DNA of 64,000 nt from JAJEAO01 sp963667635 (GCA_965232015.1 OZ246946.1:3100001-3164000); one strand, 5' to 3'; counted from the first letter of the stretch, positions 44,676 through 53,279 are shown. Notes: generated by a model not told the origin, from the letters alone. Numbers and translations are program-made.

Positions 44676-46859
44676 TCAGGGAAGGCGCCGGAGGCGGGCG
44701 TACTCGGGGACGAGCCGCTTGCGCCCGGCGCGGTCGAACACCACCGTGATGCGGCGGGCGGCGGCGTCCACCGATTCGACCCGGCCCGCGCCGAACTTCG
44801 GGTGCAGCACCCGGTCGCCGCGCCGGAACCCGGCGAGGGTCGCGTCCCCGGCGCGGCGTCCCGGACCCGGGCGAGTCGGTCGCCGCCTCCGTTCCCGGCG
44901 GGCTGACCGCACCAGGCCGGGCACGTCGCGCAGGAACTGCGATGGACGTCCGCGGCCGGACCCCGATCGGAACGTCATCGCCCCGGGCGCCGCGGAGAGG
45001 AACAGTTCCTTCCGCGCCCGGGTCATTCCGACGTAGAAGAGGCGCCGCTCTTCCTCGATCTCGTTGTGCTGGAGCGCGAGCCAGTGCGGGAAGACGCCCT
45101 GCCACAGCCCGGCGAGAAAGACGCGATCGAACTCCAGCCCCTTGGCGGCGTGAACCGTCATCACCCGGACCGGCGGCGGGCCGGAGTCCCCGGATTCTTC
45201 GGGGGCGAGGTCCTCGGCGGCGAGCAGGCTGACCTGGTCGAGGAAGGCGAGCACCGGGTCGGCTGACTCCCCGTCCGCGTCGTCGCCGTCATCGCGGCGG
45301 GTCTCGAAGTCCCGGGCGGCGGCGCGGAGGGAAGCGAGGTTCTCCATCCGCTCGCGGTCCTCCTCGAGACTCGCCGCCAGACCGCTCAACTCGATCGCCG
45401 CCCGGACCGCTGCTTCCGGCCCGTCCATCGCCGCCTGGCGGATCGCGCGCACCGCGGTCAGGAACGAGCGCAGCCCGGAAGCCACCCGGCCCCGGAACGC
45501 GCCCTCCTTCCCGAGCCGCCGGGCGGATTCGAGGAGCGGGACGCCATCGTCGGCCGCCCGCCGCTCGATCCGCGCCAGCGAGACCGCGCCCACGCCCCGC
45601 GGCGGCGCGCCGATGGCCCGGCGGAAGCCGGCGTCGTATCCGGCGGAGACCGCGAGCCCGAGCCACGCGATCGCATCGAGCACCTCTTTCCGCTCGTAGA
45701 ACCGCAGCCCGCCGATGACCACGTGCGGGATCCCCCGCCCGGTGAAGGCCTCCTCGAACGCCCGGGTCTGGGCGCGGGTCCGCATCAGGACCGCGACCGA
45801 TCCGCGTTCCTCGCCCCAACGCTCGATGTCCTGCGCGACCTGGGCGGCTTCGCCGGCCTCGGAGCCGTGCCGGCGGAACCGGATCGGCGCGCCGCGCTCG
45901 CCGGTGGCCCGCAGCGTCTTGTCTCGACGCTCGCGGTTGTGGCGAATGACCGCGTTCGCGGCCTCGAGGATCGCGCCGGTGGAACGGTAGTTCTGCTCCA
46001 GCCGGAAAACCCGGGCCCCGGCGAAATCCCGCTCGAACCGGAGGATGTTCCGGTGGTCGGCCCCCCGGAACGAGTAGATGGATTGGTCGTCGTCTCCCAC
46101 CGCGAACACATCCCGGTGCGGTGCGATCTCGAGCAGGAGCTGCTGCTGGAGCGGGCTGGTGTCCTGGTACTCGTCCACGAGCACCCGCTCGGCCCGAAAG
46201 CCCGTGAAATCACGGGCGTCCCCTCCCTTCCGGAGCAGCTTGAGCGCGAGGATCTGCATCCCGTCGAAGTCCACCGCCCCGACGCGGGCGAGTTCGGCTT
46301 CGAGCGCTTTCGCGACCTCGGCAACGACCGTGTTGCGGCCGGGGAACCGTTCGGGCGGCCCGTCCCAGTCTCCGGTGGCCGCGACGGTGTTGCGGCAGGT
46401 CGAGACGAGCGGCGCGACCGCGCGCAGCGGGTGGCGGTCCTCGTTCACGCCGAGGCCGCGCGCCACCTGGCGAAGCAGCCTCCTGGCGTCGTCGGCTCCG
46501 AGCACTCCGAAACCGGGCTCGAGCCCGACCGGGCCGGGGAAGAGGCGCAGGAGCTGCAAGGTGAAGGCATGGAAAGTCGAGACCCAGGGTCCGGGGGTCG
46601 GCTCGAAGGCGCCGGTCTCCTCGGCCAGTTGCGCCACCCGATCCCGCATCTCGCGCGCCGCCTTGTTGGTGAACGTCAGGGCCAGCACCGACCGGGGGTG
46701 GCCGCCCTGCTCGGCCACGATCCAGGCGATCCGCCGGGTGAGGGTCCGTGTCTTTCCCGAGCCGGCCCCGGCGAAGACGAGGATCGGGCCCGAGGGAGCG
46801 GTCACGGCCGCCCGCTGCGACCGGTTCAGGCCCTCGAGCAGCGGATGGGCGTCAGTCAT
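44676..46859 (-). CDS. UvrD/PcrA-type DNA helicase
   Basis: This 727-residue superfamily 1 helicase starts MTDAHPLLEGLNRSQRAAVT. It has motif I FAGAGSGKTRTLTRR, motif II VLVDEYQDTSPLQQ, GDDDQSIYSFRGA (III), RLEQNYRST (IV) and VMTVHAAKGLEFD (V). VGMTRARKELFL is motif VI. The C-terminal part GDRVLHPKFGAGRVESVD matches the PcrA/UvrD Tudor-like RNA-polymerase-binding tail. It acts in repair, mismatch correction or removing obstacles before replication. ATG 46857-46859 overlaps the SIS gene end by 8 bp. Confidence 0.93.
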   Translation of the reverse strand: MTDAHPLLEGLNRSQRAAVTAPSGPILVFAGAGSGKTRTLTRRIAWIVAEQGGHPRSVLALTFTNKAAREMRDRVAQLAEETGAFEPTPGPWVSTFHAFTLQLLRLFPGPVGLEPGFGVLGADDARRLLRQVARGLGVNEDRHPLRAVAPLVSTCRNTVAATGDWDGPPERFPGRNTVVAEVAKALEAELARVGAVDFDGMQILALKLLRKGGDARDFTGFRAERVLVDEYQDTSPLQQQLLLEIAPHRDVFAVGDDDQSIYSFRGADHRNILRFERDFAGARVFRLEQNYRSTGAILEAANAVIRHNRERRDKTLRATGERGAPIRFRRHGSEAGEAAQVAQDIERWGEERGSVAVLMRTRAQTRAFEEAFTGRGIPHVVIGGLRFYERKEVLDAIAWLGLAVSAGYDAGFRRAIGAPPRGVGAVSLARIERRAADDGVPLLESARRLGKEGAFRGRVASGLRSFLTAVRAIRQAAMDGPEAAVRAAIELSGLAASLEEDRERMENLASLRAAARDFETRRDDGDDADGESADPVLAFLDQVSLLAAEDLAPEESGDSGPPPVRVMTVHAAKGLEFDRVFLAGLWQGVFPHWLALQHNEIEEERRLFYVGMTRARKELFLSAAPGAMTFRSGSGRGRPSQFLRDVPGLVRSARRERRRRPTRPGPGRRAGDATLAGFRRGDRVLHPKFGAGRVESVDAAARRITVVFDRAGRKRLVPEYARLRRLP

Positions 46860-47931
46860 CGCGGACCGCCTTGTCCAGCCGGGGCGGCCGGTCCACGTCC
46901 CGTCCCAGCCGAGTCCCGGCGTGAAGGGCGAGGAGCTGGAGCACCGGGGCGGCGAAGAAGGCGAGAGCGGACCCGCCCCGAGGAGCGATCGTCGGGGGTG
47001 AGACGTCGCTTTCCGGCCCGGCGGGAGCGATCCGGAGGATGGGGGCGCCGGCGGCCCGCGCCGCCTGAAGCGAACGCGCCTCGGCGAGCCCGGCGGTTCG
47101 ATCGGCCGAGACGACGACCACCGGCGTCGCCCCGCCGAGGAGCGCCGCCGGTCCATGCGCGAGCTCGCCGGCGGGCAGCTCCATCGCGGGCGCCACCGCG
47201 GTCTCCAGCATCTTGAGCGCTCCCTCCCGCGCGATCGCCCGCAGGCCGCGTCCTCCGAGAAAGAACCACGGCCCCCGCGCCCGCGGCGGCGTCGTGAATT
47301 CCACGATCCGCTCTTCGGCGGCGATCCCGGCGCGAAGGAGAGCAGGCGCCGCGGCCGCCACCGGGTCGCCGCCCTCCCCGACGCCGCCGGACCAGTCTCG
47401 GCCGAGCGATCGGAGCGCGAGGAGCGCCGCGGTGAACGACCGCGTGGCCGGGACCGCGCGCTCGGGTCCGGCCGGAGTCACGATCACGAGATTCGCGCTC
47501 CGTTCCGCCGGACTCCCGGTGGTGTTCGTGACCAGCACCCGGAACGCTCCCCGCCGCTCCGCGGCCTCGAGCAGCCGCCGGACGCTCCGGGTGGCTCCCG
47601 ACTGGGTGATCGCCACGATCGCACTCGCGCACCCCTCCGCCGGTTCGAACCCGGTGGCGGGCGCGGCGCGGGCGGAGAGACCGAGCTCCCGGTACCACCG
47701 GGCGGCGAGTTCGGCGGCGTGACGGCTGGTGCCGGCGCCGGTGAGGACGATCTCGCCCGGGGCCCGATGGCCGAGCTCGGCGCGGCGACGATCCGCGTCG
47801 TCGGCGAGCGCCGCGAGAGTGCGTCGCGCCGCCGCCGGCTGGTCGCCGATCTCCCGCCGCAGCGCCGACCGGAGGGTCGGCTGCGGGGTTCCGGACGACG
47901 CGGCCTTGCCGGCCTCGAGCGAGGCGCTCAG
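46852..47931 (-). CDS. Tandem SIS-domain isomerase (GlmS/AgaS-like C-terminal part), CTG start
   Basis: This ~359-residue protein has two SIS domains with LTGAGTSRHAAELAARWYRE, VAITQSGATRSVRRLLEAAE, NTTGSPAERSANLVI and ALKMLETAVAPAMELPAGEL. The order matches the isomerase half of glucosamine-6-phosphate synthase; RREIGDQPAAARRTL matches the GlmS junction helix. The N-terminal glutaminase domain with Cys1 is missing, so it should use ammonia or act as a deaminase/isomerase. No ATG, GTG or TTG lies before the domain. CTG at 47929-47931 overlaps the upstream stop as CTGA and is the likeliest start. It is directly downstream of the GlmU-like gene. Confidence 0.78.
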   Translation of the reverse strand: MSASLEAGKAASSGTPQPTLRSALRREIGDQPAAARRTLAALADDADRRRAELGHRAPGEIVLTGAGTSRHAAELAARWYRELGLSARAAPATGFEPAEGCASAIVAITQSGATRSVRRLLEAAERRGAFRVLVTNTTGSPAERSANLVIVTPAGPERAVPATRSFTAALLALRSLGRDWSGGVGEGGDPVAAAAPALLRAGIAAEERIVEFTTPPRARGPWFFLGGRGLRAIAREGALKMLETAVAPAMELPAGELAHGPAALLGGATPVVVVSADRTAGLAEARSLQAARAAGAPILRIAPAGPESDVSPPTIAPRGGSALAFFAAPVLQLLALHAGTRLGRDVDRPPRLDKAVRDD

Positions 47932-49100
47932 ACTTCGTCCGCTCCCTCGAAGCGCCCGGCGGCCCGGCCCGGCTTCACCGCCTGCCGTCCCCGGGCGATG
48001 GCGAGCGCTCCGTCGGGAACGTCCTCCACGATGACCGATCCGGCGGCGACGAACGCCTTGCGGCCGATCCGCACCGGCGCGACGAGGATCGCGTTGCTCC
48101 CCACGAACGCTCCCGCTTCCACGACGGTGCGGTGCTTGCCCCGGCCGTCGTAGTTGCAAGTGACCGTGCCGGCGCCGAGGTTGACCCGGTGGGCCACATC
48201 GGAGTCCCCGAGGTAGGAAAGATGCGGAAGGGCCGAGTTGCGGCCGAGGGTTGCGTTCTTCGTCTCGGTGAAGGCCCCGGCGAACGCGCCCGGCTCGAGC
48301 CGGGTGTTGGGGCGGACATGCGTGAAGGGTCCCACCTTCGCGTCGCGCCGGATGACGCTGTCGCTGATCGTCGAGTGGCTCAGAATGCGCGCCCGGCGGC
48401 CGACCTCGGTGTTCTCGAGCCGGCAAAACGCCGCGACCTCGGCCCCGGCGGCGATTCGGGTCGTTCCGAACAACTCGACCGAAGGGCCGATCCGCGCCCC
48501 GGGCTCGACCTCGACCGTCGGGTCGGCCGAGAGCGTGTCCGGGTCCTCGAGCAGGACCCCGGCGGCGAGGAGCCGGCGCGCCGTCCGCCGCCGAGAGGCG
48601 CGCAGCGCGTCGGACCAGCTCGCGGCGTCGCTGACCCGCGCCACCCCGAGCACCCGGGCGGCCCGCCGGGGCGTTTCCACGCCCGACACGGTCTGATCGA
48701 AGTTCGGCCCGAGCGCGGCGGCGCAATCGTGGGCCGTCCACGCGACCGCGAGGCGGTGTCCGGCCTGGTTGAGGAGCGGCGTCGGCGGTCCGGCGGGCGT
48801 CTCGTCCACCAACCCGGCGAGCCGGTCGAGGGGCGGCTCGATCACTCCGGCGGCGAGCGTGATCCCGCGAGCGTCGGACGGAAGCGCCCGCAGTCGCGCG
48901 GCGGCTTCGCCGGGCGTCGCGGCGGCGAAGCCGGCCGGCAGGCTCGCCGGAGGGGCATCCCCGACGAAGAGCGCGACGGCGCCGCCCGGACAACGCTCCA
49001 GCAGCGCGGAAGCGGCCGCGGCGGCGGTTTCCGCGACGGAAGCGCCCTGCCACGGGAGATCCCGTCCGGCGCCCTCGGAACAGAGGAGGAGGAAGTGCAT
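47928..49100 (-). CDS. GlmU-like protein: intact acetyltransferase beta-helix, degenerate uridyltransferase part
   Basis: This 390-residue protein has a C-terminal left-handed beta-helix that matches GlmU. It reads FTHVRPNTRLEPGAFAG, KNATLGRNSALPHLSYLGDS and NLGAGTVTCNYDGRGKHRT, including the catalytic histidine of PHLSYLGD. It should acetylate glucosamine-1-phosphate. The connecting segment (LLAAGVLLEDPDTL) also matches. The first ~165 residues do not show the LAAGxGTRM nucleotide-binding motif and are shorter than the ~230 residues of the usual N-terminal domain, so uridyltransferase activity is doubtful. It is followed, with a 4-bp CTGA overlap, by the SIS isomerase. Confidence 0.82.
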   Translation of the reverse strand: MHFLLLCSEGAGRDLPWQGASVAETAAAAASALLERCPGGAVALFVGDAPPASLPAGFAAATPGEAAARLRALPSDARGITLAAGVIEPPLDRLAGLVDETPAGPPTPLLNQAGHRLAVAWTAHDCAAALGPNFDQTVSGVETPRRAARVLGVARVSDAASWSDALRASRRRTARRLLAAGVLLEDPDTLSADPTVEVEPGARIGPSVELFGTTRIAAGAEVAAFCRLENTEVGRRARILSHSTISDSVIRRDAKVGPFTHVRPNTRLEPGAFAGAFTETKNATLGRNSALPHLSYLGDSDVAHRVNLGAGTVTCNYDGRGKHRTVVEAGAFVGSNAILVAPVRIGRKAFVAAGSVIVEDVPDGALAIARGRQAVKPGRAAGRFEGADEV

Positions 49101-49198
49101 GCGTCTCTCCGGCTCGGCGGCCTGGAACCAGGGTCCTTCCGGACGGCAGCCGAGCCACCCCGATCAGGACGTCTGTCCGCTCGATCCGGCCCGAAATT

Positions 49199-49993
49199 CT
49201 ACGCGCCCGGCCGCGCGGATCGCCGGGACCGGCCCTTCGGCGCCACGACCAGGGTCACTTCACCCCGGGGCGGTTGCTCCCGCGCCCGCTCGGCGAGTTC
49301 CGACAACTCCCCCCACCAGTGCTCCTCGTGGAGCTTGGTCATCTCTCGGGACAGCGAGGCTTCGCGGGGCCCGAGCGTCTCGGCGAGGTCCGCGAGCAGG
49401 GCGGCGGTGCGGCGCGCCGACTCGAACAGCACGAGCGATCCGGGAGCGGCCGCCGCCTGATCGAGGAACCGCCGCCTTCGGGCGCCGCGTCGCGGCGGCG
49501 GGAACCCGAGGAACGTGAACGCATGGGTCGGCAGGCCGGAGACCGAGAGCGCCGCGAGGACCGCCGACGGCCCCGGCGCGGCGCGCACCGGAACGTCCGC
49601 CCGCCGGGCGGCGCGGACCAGCCGGTATCCGGGATCGGAGACGAGCGGCGTCCCCGCATCGGTGATGAGCGCGAGATCCTCGCCGGCCTCGAGCGCGGCG
49701 AGCAGCCGGGGCGTCCGCGCCCGCTCGTTGTGCTCGTGGAGCGAGACGAACCGCGCGGTGAACCCGAACCGGGCCCGGAGGCGCCCCGCCACCCGGGTGT
49801 CCTCGCAGGCGATCCGCTCCACGCCACCGAGGATCCGCTGCGCCCGCGGCGAGAGATCCTCGAGGTTGCCGATCGGGGTCGCCACCACGAACAGCGTCCC
49901 CGCCCGGTATGGAGCGCCGGTCTCCAGACCGGCACCGAGAGACCCGCCGGACCGGCGCCTTATGGAGCGACGGTGGCCGCGGTCTGAATCCAC
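49199..49993 (-). CDS. rsmI: 16S rRNA (cytidine-2'-O)-methyltransferase RsmI, start uncertain
   Basis: This tetrapyrrole-methylase-fold protein has the RsmI signatures LFVVATPIGNLEDLSPRAQR, ERIACEDTRVAGRLRARFG, LITDAGTPLVSDPGYRLV and APGPSAVLAALSVSGL. It 2'-O-methylates C1402 of 16S rRNA in E. coli. The first clear start, GTG 49886-49888, falls inside the conserved VVATPIG and would clip it; GTG 49991-49993 gives 264 residues. That start would include the REP-like palindrome at 49909-49942 inside the coding region. It is divergent from the SDR gene at 50078 across 84 bp. Confidence 0.85.
   Translation of the reverse strand: MDSDRGHRRSIRRRSGGSLGAGLETGAPYRAGTLFVVATPIGNLEDLSPRAQRILGGVERIACEDTRVAGRLRARFGFTARFVSLHEHNERARTPRLLAALEAGEDLALITDAGTPLVSDPGYRLVRAARRADVPVRAAPGPSAVLAALSVSGLPTHAFTFLGFPPPRRGARRRRFLDQAAAAPGSLVLFESARRTAALLADLAETLGPREASLSREMTKLHEEHWWGELSELAERAREQPPRGEVTLVVAPKGRSRRSARPGA
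49909..49942. repeat. REP-like palindromic repeat, copy A
   Basis: This element reads TATGGAGCGCCGGTCTCCAG-ACCGGCACCGAGAG. The core GCCGGTCT-CC-AGACCGGC is a perfect inverted repeat. Apart from the first three bases it is shared with the copy at 54627-54657. Here it lies at or inside the 5' end of rsmI. Confidence 0.8.
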
Positions 49994-50077
49994 GGCGGCG
50001 AGCCTACGCGACCCCGAATCCCGCTGACACGCCACCGACCGACTCCGGCGCCGACTCCCCCGGTAGGCTCCGGGCCC

Positions 50078-51241
50078 ATGCCGGACGACCCCGCCGCGGC
50101 GCTGGCCGGGCGGCAGGTGGTCGTCACCGGAGCGGCGGGCTTCCTTGGTGGCCGGCTCCTCGCCCGGCTCGCCGCCTCCGGAGGCCGCCCGGTGGGGCTC
50201 GACCGGCGACCCCTCGGCGCGGTCCCGCCGCGGGCATCCGCGGTGGTCGCCGACCTGCGCGGGTCCGGCGCCGCCGCCGGAGTGCTCCAGACGGCTGACA
50301 TCGTCTTCCATCTCGCCGCCGCGAACGGCCACGCCGCCAGCATGGAGGACCCTCTCCGGGACTTCGAAGACAACGTCAACGCCACGCTCGGCCTGCTCCG
50401 GTCGGTCGGCCCCCGGACTCGGGTCGTCTTCACCGGCACCCGCCAGCTCTACGGGGCCGCGGTCCGCCTCCCCGTCGCCGAAGACCATCCGCTCCACCCC
50501 CCCGACGCGCACGCGGTCCACAAGGAGGCGGCGGAACACCTCGGCCGGGCGCTTCTCGGGGATCGCTTTCGGGTCCTGCGGCTCTCGAACGCCTACGGCC
50601 CCGGCCAGCCGCTCCGGGGGCCGGGCGCCGGCTTCACCGGGGCCTTCCTCCGCGCCGCGCTCGCCGGCGAGGAGATCCGGATCCTCGGGAACCCGGCGCT
50701 TCGGCGCGATCCGGTGTACGTGGACGACGTGGTGGACGCCCTGCTGCGGGCCGCAGCCTCGGAGGCGCCGGCGGGACCGTGGAATGTCGGCGGCCCGGCC
50801 GTCACCCTCCGCGACTTCGCGTTTCGACTCGGTGAGGCCGCCGGTGGGCCGGTCCGGATCCGGGTGGAGCCGCTCCCGGCGACCCGGCAGGCCATCGCGG
50901 TGGACGATCTGCTCCTCGACACGTCCCGGATCCGGCGGGACCTCGGATGGAGGGCTTCGACACCCCTCGACGCCGGCCTTCGCGCGACCGTGGCCTGGTT
51001 CCGCCGGCGCCGGCGCCGGCGCGCCGGACTCCAGTCCCTTGCCGGGCCCCCACCGGGAGAACTGGCGCCGGACTCCAGTCCGGCAATTGACCGGGGGCAG
51101 GCGGGCCGCGGCGCCGCACCCCGCCCCCACCGGGAGAACTGGCCGGGAGAACCGGTGGAGAGCGGCGCACCATACCGCCGGCGCGCCGGACTCCAGCCCT
51201 GCGCATCAGGCCGCAGCGCGCCCGGGGAACCGCGAGCCTGA
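50078..51241 (+). CDS. NAD-dependent sugar epimerase/dehydratase (extended SDR) with a repeat-derived tail
   Basis: This 387-residue extended SDR has VVVTGAAGFLGGRLLARLA (Rossmann), VFTGTRQLYGAA, and HPPDAHAVHKEAAEHL, in which the usual YxxxK appears as HxxxK. It continues RVLRLSNAYGPGQPL and RDPVYVDDVVDALLRA. It most likely makes or modifies a nucleotide-activated sugar for the DegT enzyme downstream. The last ~60 residues (from about 330) are translated from the dispersed repeats at 51028-51200 and are not family sequence. A -10-like TAGGCT only 8 bp before the ATG points to a leaderless message. Confidence 0.85.
   Translation: MPDDPAAALAGRQVVVTGAAGFLGGRLLARLAASGGRPVGLDRRPLGAVPPRASAVVADLRGSGAAAGVLQTADIVFHLAAANGHAASMEDPLRDFEDNVNATLGLLRSVGPRTRVVFTGTRQLYGAAVRLPVAEDHPLHPPDAHAVHKEAAEHLGRALLGDRFRVLRLSNAYGPGQPLRGPGAGFTGAFLRAALAGEEIRILGNPALRRDPVYVDDVVDALLRAAASEAPAGPWNVGGPAVTLRDFAFRLGEAAGGPVRIRVEPLPATRQAIAVDDLLLDTSRIRRDLGWRASTPLDAGLRATVAWFRRRRRRRAGLQSLAGPPPGELAPDSSPAIDRGQAGRGAAPRPHRENWPGEPVESGAPYRRRAGLQPCASGRSAPGEPRA
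51028..51200. repeat. Cluster of REP-like palindromes and dispersed core repeats in the 3' end of the SDR gene
   Basis: Within ~170 bp: GCGCCGGACTCCAGTCC (51020s), CCCCCACCGGGAGAACTGG at ~51048-51065, the perfect palindrome GCCGGACT-CC-AGTCCGGC at ~51067-51084, a second CCCCCACCGGGAGAACTGG at ~51124-51142, a diverged CCGGGAGAACCGG at ~51143, and a further GCCGGACTCCAG at ~51184. The palindrome is the A-T/T-A swapped form of the GCCGGTCT-CC-AGACCGGC element at 49909 and 54627. Confidence 0.8.
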
Positions 51242-51260
51242 AACCGTCGAACTAGAGGGC

Positions 51261-52403
51261 ATGCGACCGGCCGTCCCCTTCATCCGGCTCGCAGCCGGCG
51301 AGGACCCCGCCGTCCGCTCCGCCGTCCTCCGGGTCCTCGACTCCGGCCGCTTCATCCTCGGCCCCGAAGTGGAGGCCTTCGAAGCCGCGTTCGCCGCCTC
51401 CCTCGGGGTGCGTCACGTGATCGGCGTCGCCTCCGGGACCGATGCGCTCACCCTTTCGCTCGCGGCGCACGGCGTCGGACCGGGCGACCGCGTCCTCACT
51501 TCGGCGCTCTCCGCCGGCTACACCGCGGTCGGAATCCGCCGCGCCGGAGCCACCCCGGTGTTTTGCGATGTGGAACCCGGGAGCCTCGGCCTCGCCTCGG
51601 CGCCCGCCGCCGCGAAGATCGCCGCCGGAGGCATTCGGGCCGTCGTCCCGGTGCACCTCTACGGCGCTGCTCCTCCGGGCTTCGCCGAGATCCTGCAAGC
51701 CGCGGCGGACCACGCCATCCCCGTGATCGAGGACGCCTGCCAGGCGCACGGGGGCCGTTTCGACGGACGTTCCCTCGGCAGCCTCGGGGCTGCCGGCGCC
51801 TTCAGCTTCTACCCGACGAAGAATCTGGGCGCGGTGGGCGACGGCGGGGCAGTGGCCACCGACGACGCCCATCTCGCCGCGCGGGTCCGCCGCCTGCGCC
51901 TCGGAGGGCAGGTCCGCCGCCACCTGCACCGCGGCCCGGGCTGGAACAGCCGGCTCGACGAGCTCCAGGCGGCGGTGCTCTCGGCCCGGCTCCCGCGTCT
52001 CGACGAGGAGAACCGCCTCCGCCGCCAACTCGCCCGACGCCTCCGGGACGGTCTCGACGGTCTCCCGCTCGGGTTCGTCGCGCCGCCGCCCGGCCGGACC
52101 GGGGAGAGCGCCTGCCACCTGTTCGTGGTCTCGACTCCTCGCCGGGACGCCCTCCGGAGATCGCTCGCCTCCGCCGGGGTCGAGACCCTGATCCACTATC
52201 CGGTTCCGCTTCCGCTCCAACCGGCGTTTCGGACGCCCGAAGGCGACAGAGAGGCGTTTGACAGGGAGGCGTTTCCGGAAGCTGTCCGGGCCTCCGCCCG
52301 CATCCTCAGCCTGCCGCTCCACCCGGGCCTCCACGAGGCCGAATCGGGCCGCATCGTCGGCGCAGTGCGCGCCTTCTTCCGCGATGAACGCGTGGCAGAA
52401 TAA
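51261..52403 (+). CDS. DegT/DnrJ/EryC1/StrS-family PLP-dependent aminotransferase
   Basis: This 380-residue protein starts RPAVPFIRLAAGEDPAVRSA. It has GVASGTDALTLSLAAHGVGP, PVIEDACQAHGGRF and the PLP lysine in AFSFYPTKNLGAVGDGGAVA. NSRLDELQAAVLSARLPRLD is typical of DegT. These transaminases add an amino group to 3- or 4-keto sugar nucleotides for O-antigen, glycans or antibiotics. It starts 19 bp after the SDR gene and is probably coexpressed with it. The specific sugar is not determinable. Confidence 0.92.
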   Translation: MRPAVPFIRLAAGEDPAVRSAVLRVLDSGRFILGPEVEAFEAAFAASLGVRHVIGVASGTDALTLSLAAHGVGPGDRVLTSALSAGYTAVGIRRAGATPVFCDVEPGSLGLASAPAAAKIAAGGIRAVVPVHLYGAAPPGFAEILQAAADHAIPVIEDACQAHGGRFDGRSLGSLGAAGAFSFYPTKNLGAVGDGGAVATDDAHLAARVRRLRLGGQVRRHLHRGPGWNSRLDELQAAVLSARLPRLDEENRLRRQLARRLRDGLDGLPLGFVAPPPGRTGESACHLFVVSTPRRDALRRSLASAGVETLIHYPVPLPLQPAFRTPEGDREAFDREAFPEAVRASARILSLPLHPGLHEAESGRIVGAVRAFFRDERVAE

Positions 52404-52408
52404 GCCGG

Positions 52409-53239
52409 ATGGCGTTCCGGCGACAGCGCTCGGGCTCGGTTCTGTGTCCGGGATGCGGACAGCTCGTGGGGGTGCGGGACGACCGGTGCCTCTCCTGCGG
52501 CCGCCGAAACCCCGGCCTGTTCGGCTTCGCCGCACTGCTTCGGCTCGACGGGCCGGCGGTCCAGACGGCCGTGATCGGCGCGAACGTGCTGCTCTTCGTG
52601 GTGGCGCTCCTGTTGAGCGGCAGTCGGATCGGCACCGGGGGCTTCCTCCGCTTTCTCAGCCCCGACGGCGAGGTCCTCTACTGGCTCGGGGCCTCGGGGG
52701 CGATCCCGGTGTTCGCGGCGTCGAAGTGGTACACGGTCCTGAGCGCCGGATGGCTCCACGGCGGGCTGCTCCACATCCTGCTCAACATGTACTGGCTGTG
52801 GAACCTGTTCCCGGCCGTCAGCCGCGAATTCGGACCCGCCCGGACGCTCGTCATCTACCAGGCCGCGGCGATGGCCGGATTCGGTCTGTCCTCGGTTCTC
52901 GGCATCGTCGCGATCCCGATCCCGGGGCTCGGCGGCGCCGGATTCACCGTGGGCGCCTCGGCCTCGGTCTGCGGCCTCCTCGGCGCCCTGCTCTACATCG
53001 GCCGCCGCACCAGCTCCGCCTTTGCCCGGATGATCTGGCGCTACGTCATCTTCCTGGCCGTCTTCGGGCTGCTGATCCCCGGGATCGACAACGCCGCCCA
53101 CCTCGGCGGTTTCGTCGGCGGCTACTTCGTCGCTTCCCGTTTCGGCGTCTTCGCCGCCGAGCGCGGCCGCCACGGCCTGTGGGCTCTCGGCCTCCTCGCT
53201 GCGAGCCTGGCGGCGGTCCTCGTGTCCGCCACCCGTTGA
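52409..53239 (+). CDS. Rhomboid-family intramembrane serine protease with N-terminal zinc ribbon
   Basis: This 276-residue protein starts with a zinc ribbon (CPGCGQLVGVRDDRCLSCG). Six or more membrane helices follow. LHGGLLHILLNMYWLWNLFP is the rhomboid loop. The catalytic serine is in TVGASASVCGLLGAL (GxSx), and the histidine is in GIDNAAHLGGFVGGYF. It cleaves membrane proteins inside or near the bilayer. It starts 5 bp after the DegT stop. Zinc-ribbon-rhomboid fusions are found in several bacterial phyla; the ribbon may recognise a substrate or partner. Confidence 0.92.
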   Translation: MAFRRQRSGSVLCPGCGQLVGVRDDRCLSCGRRNPGLFGFAALLRLDGPAVQTAVIGANVLLFVVALLLSGSRIGTGGFLRFLSPDGEVLYWLGASGAIPVFAASKWYTVLSAGWLHGGLLHILLNMYWLWNLFPAVSREFGPARTLVIYQAAAMAGFGLSSVLGIVAIPIPGLGGAGFTVGASASVCGLLGALLYIGRRTSSAFARMIWRYVIFLAVFGLLIPGIDNAAHLGGFVGGYFVASRFGVFAAERGRHGLWALGLLAASLAAVLVSATR

Positions 53240-53279
53240 CCCGTCCGGTTCGACCCGCTCGGGCCCGGAGGACCCATCC

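Noticed and set aside
47640..47660. GGTTCGAACCC as a tRNA T-arm
   Set aside because: It lies inside the SIS-domain coding sequence and no acceptor or anticodon arms flank it.
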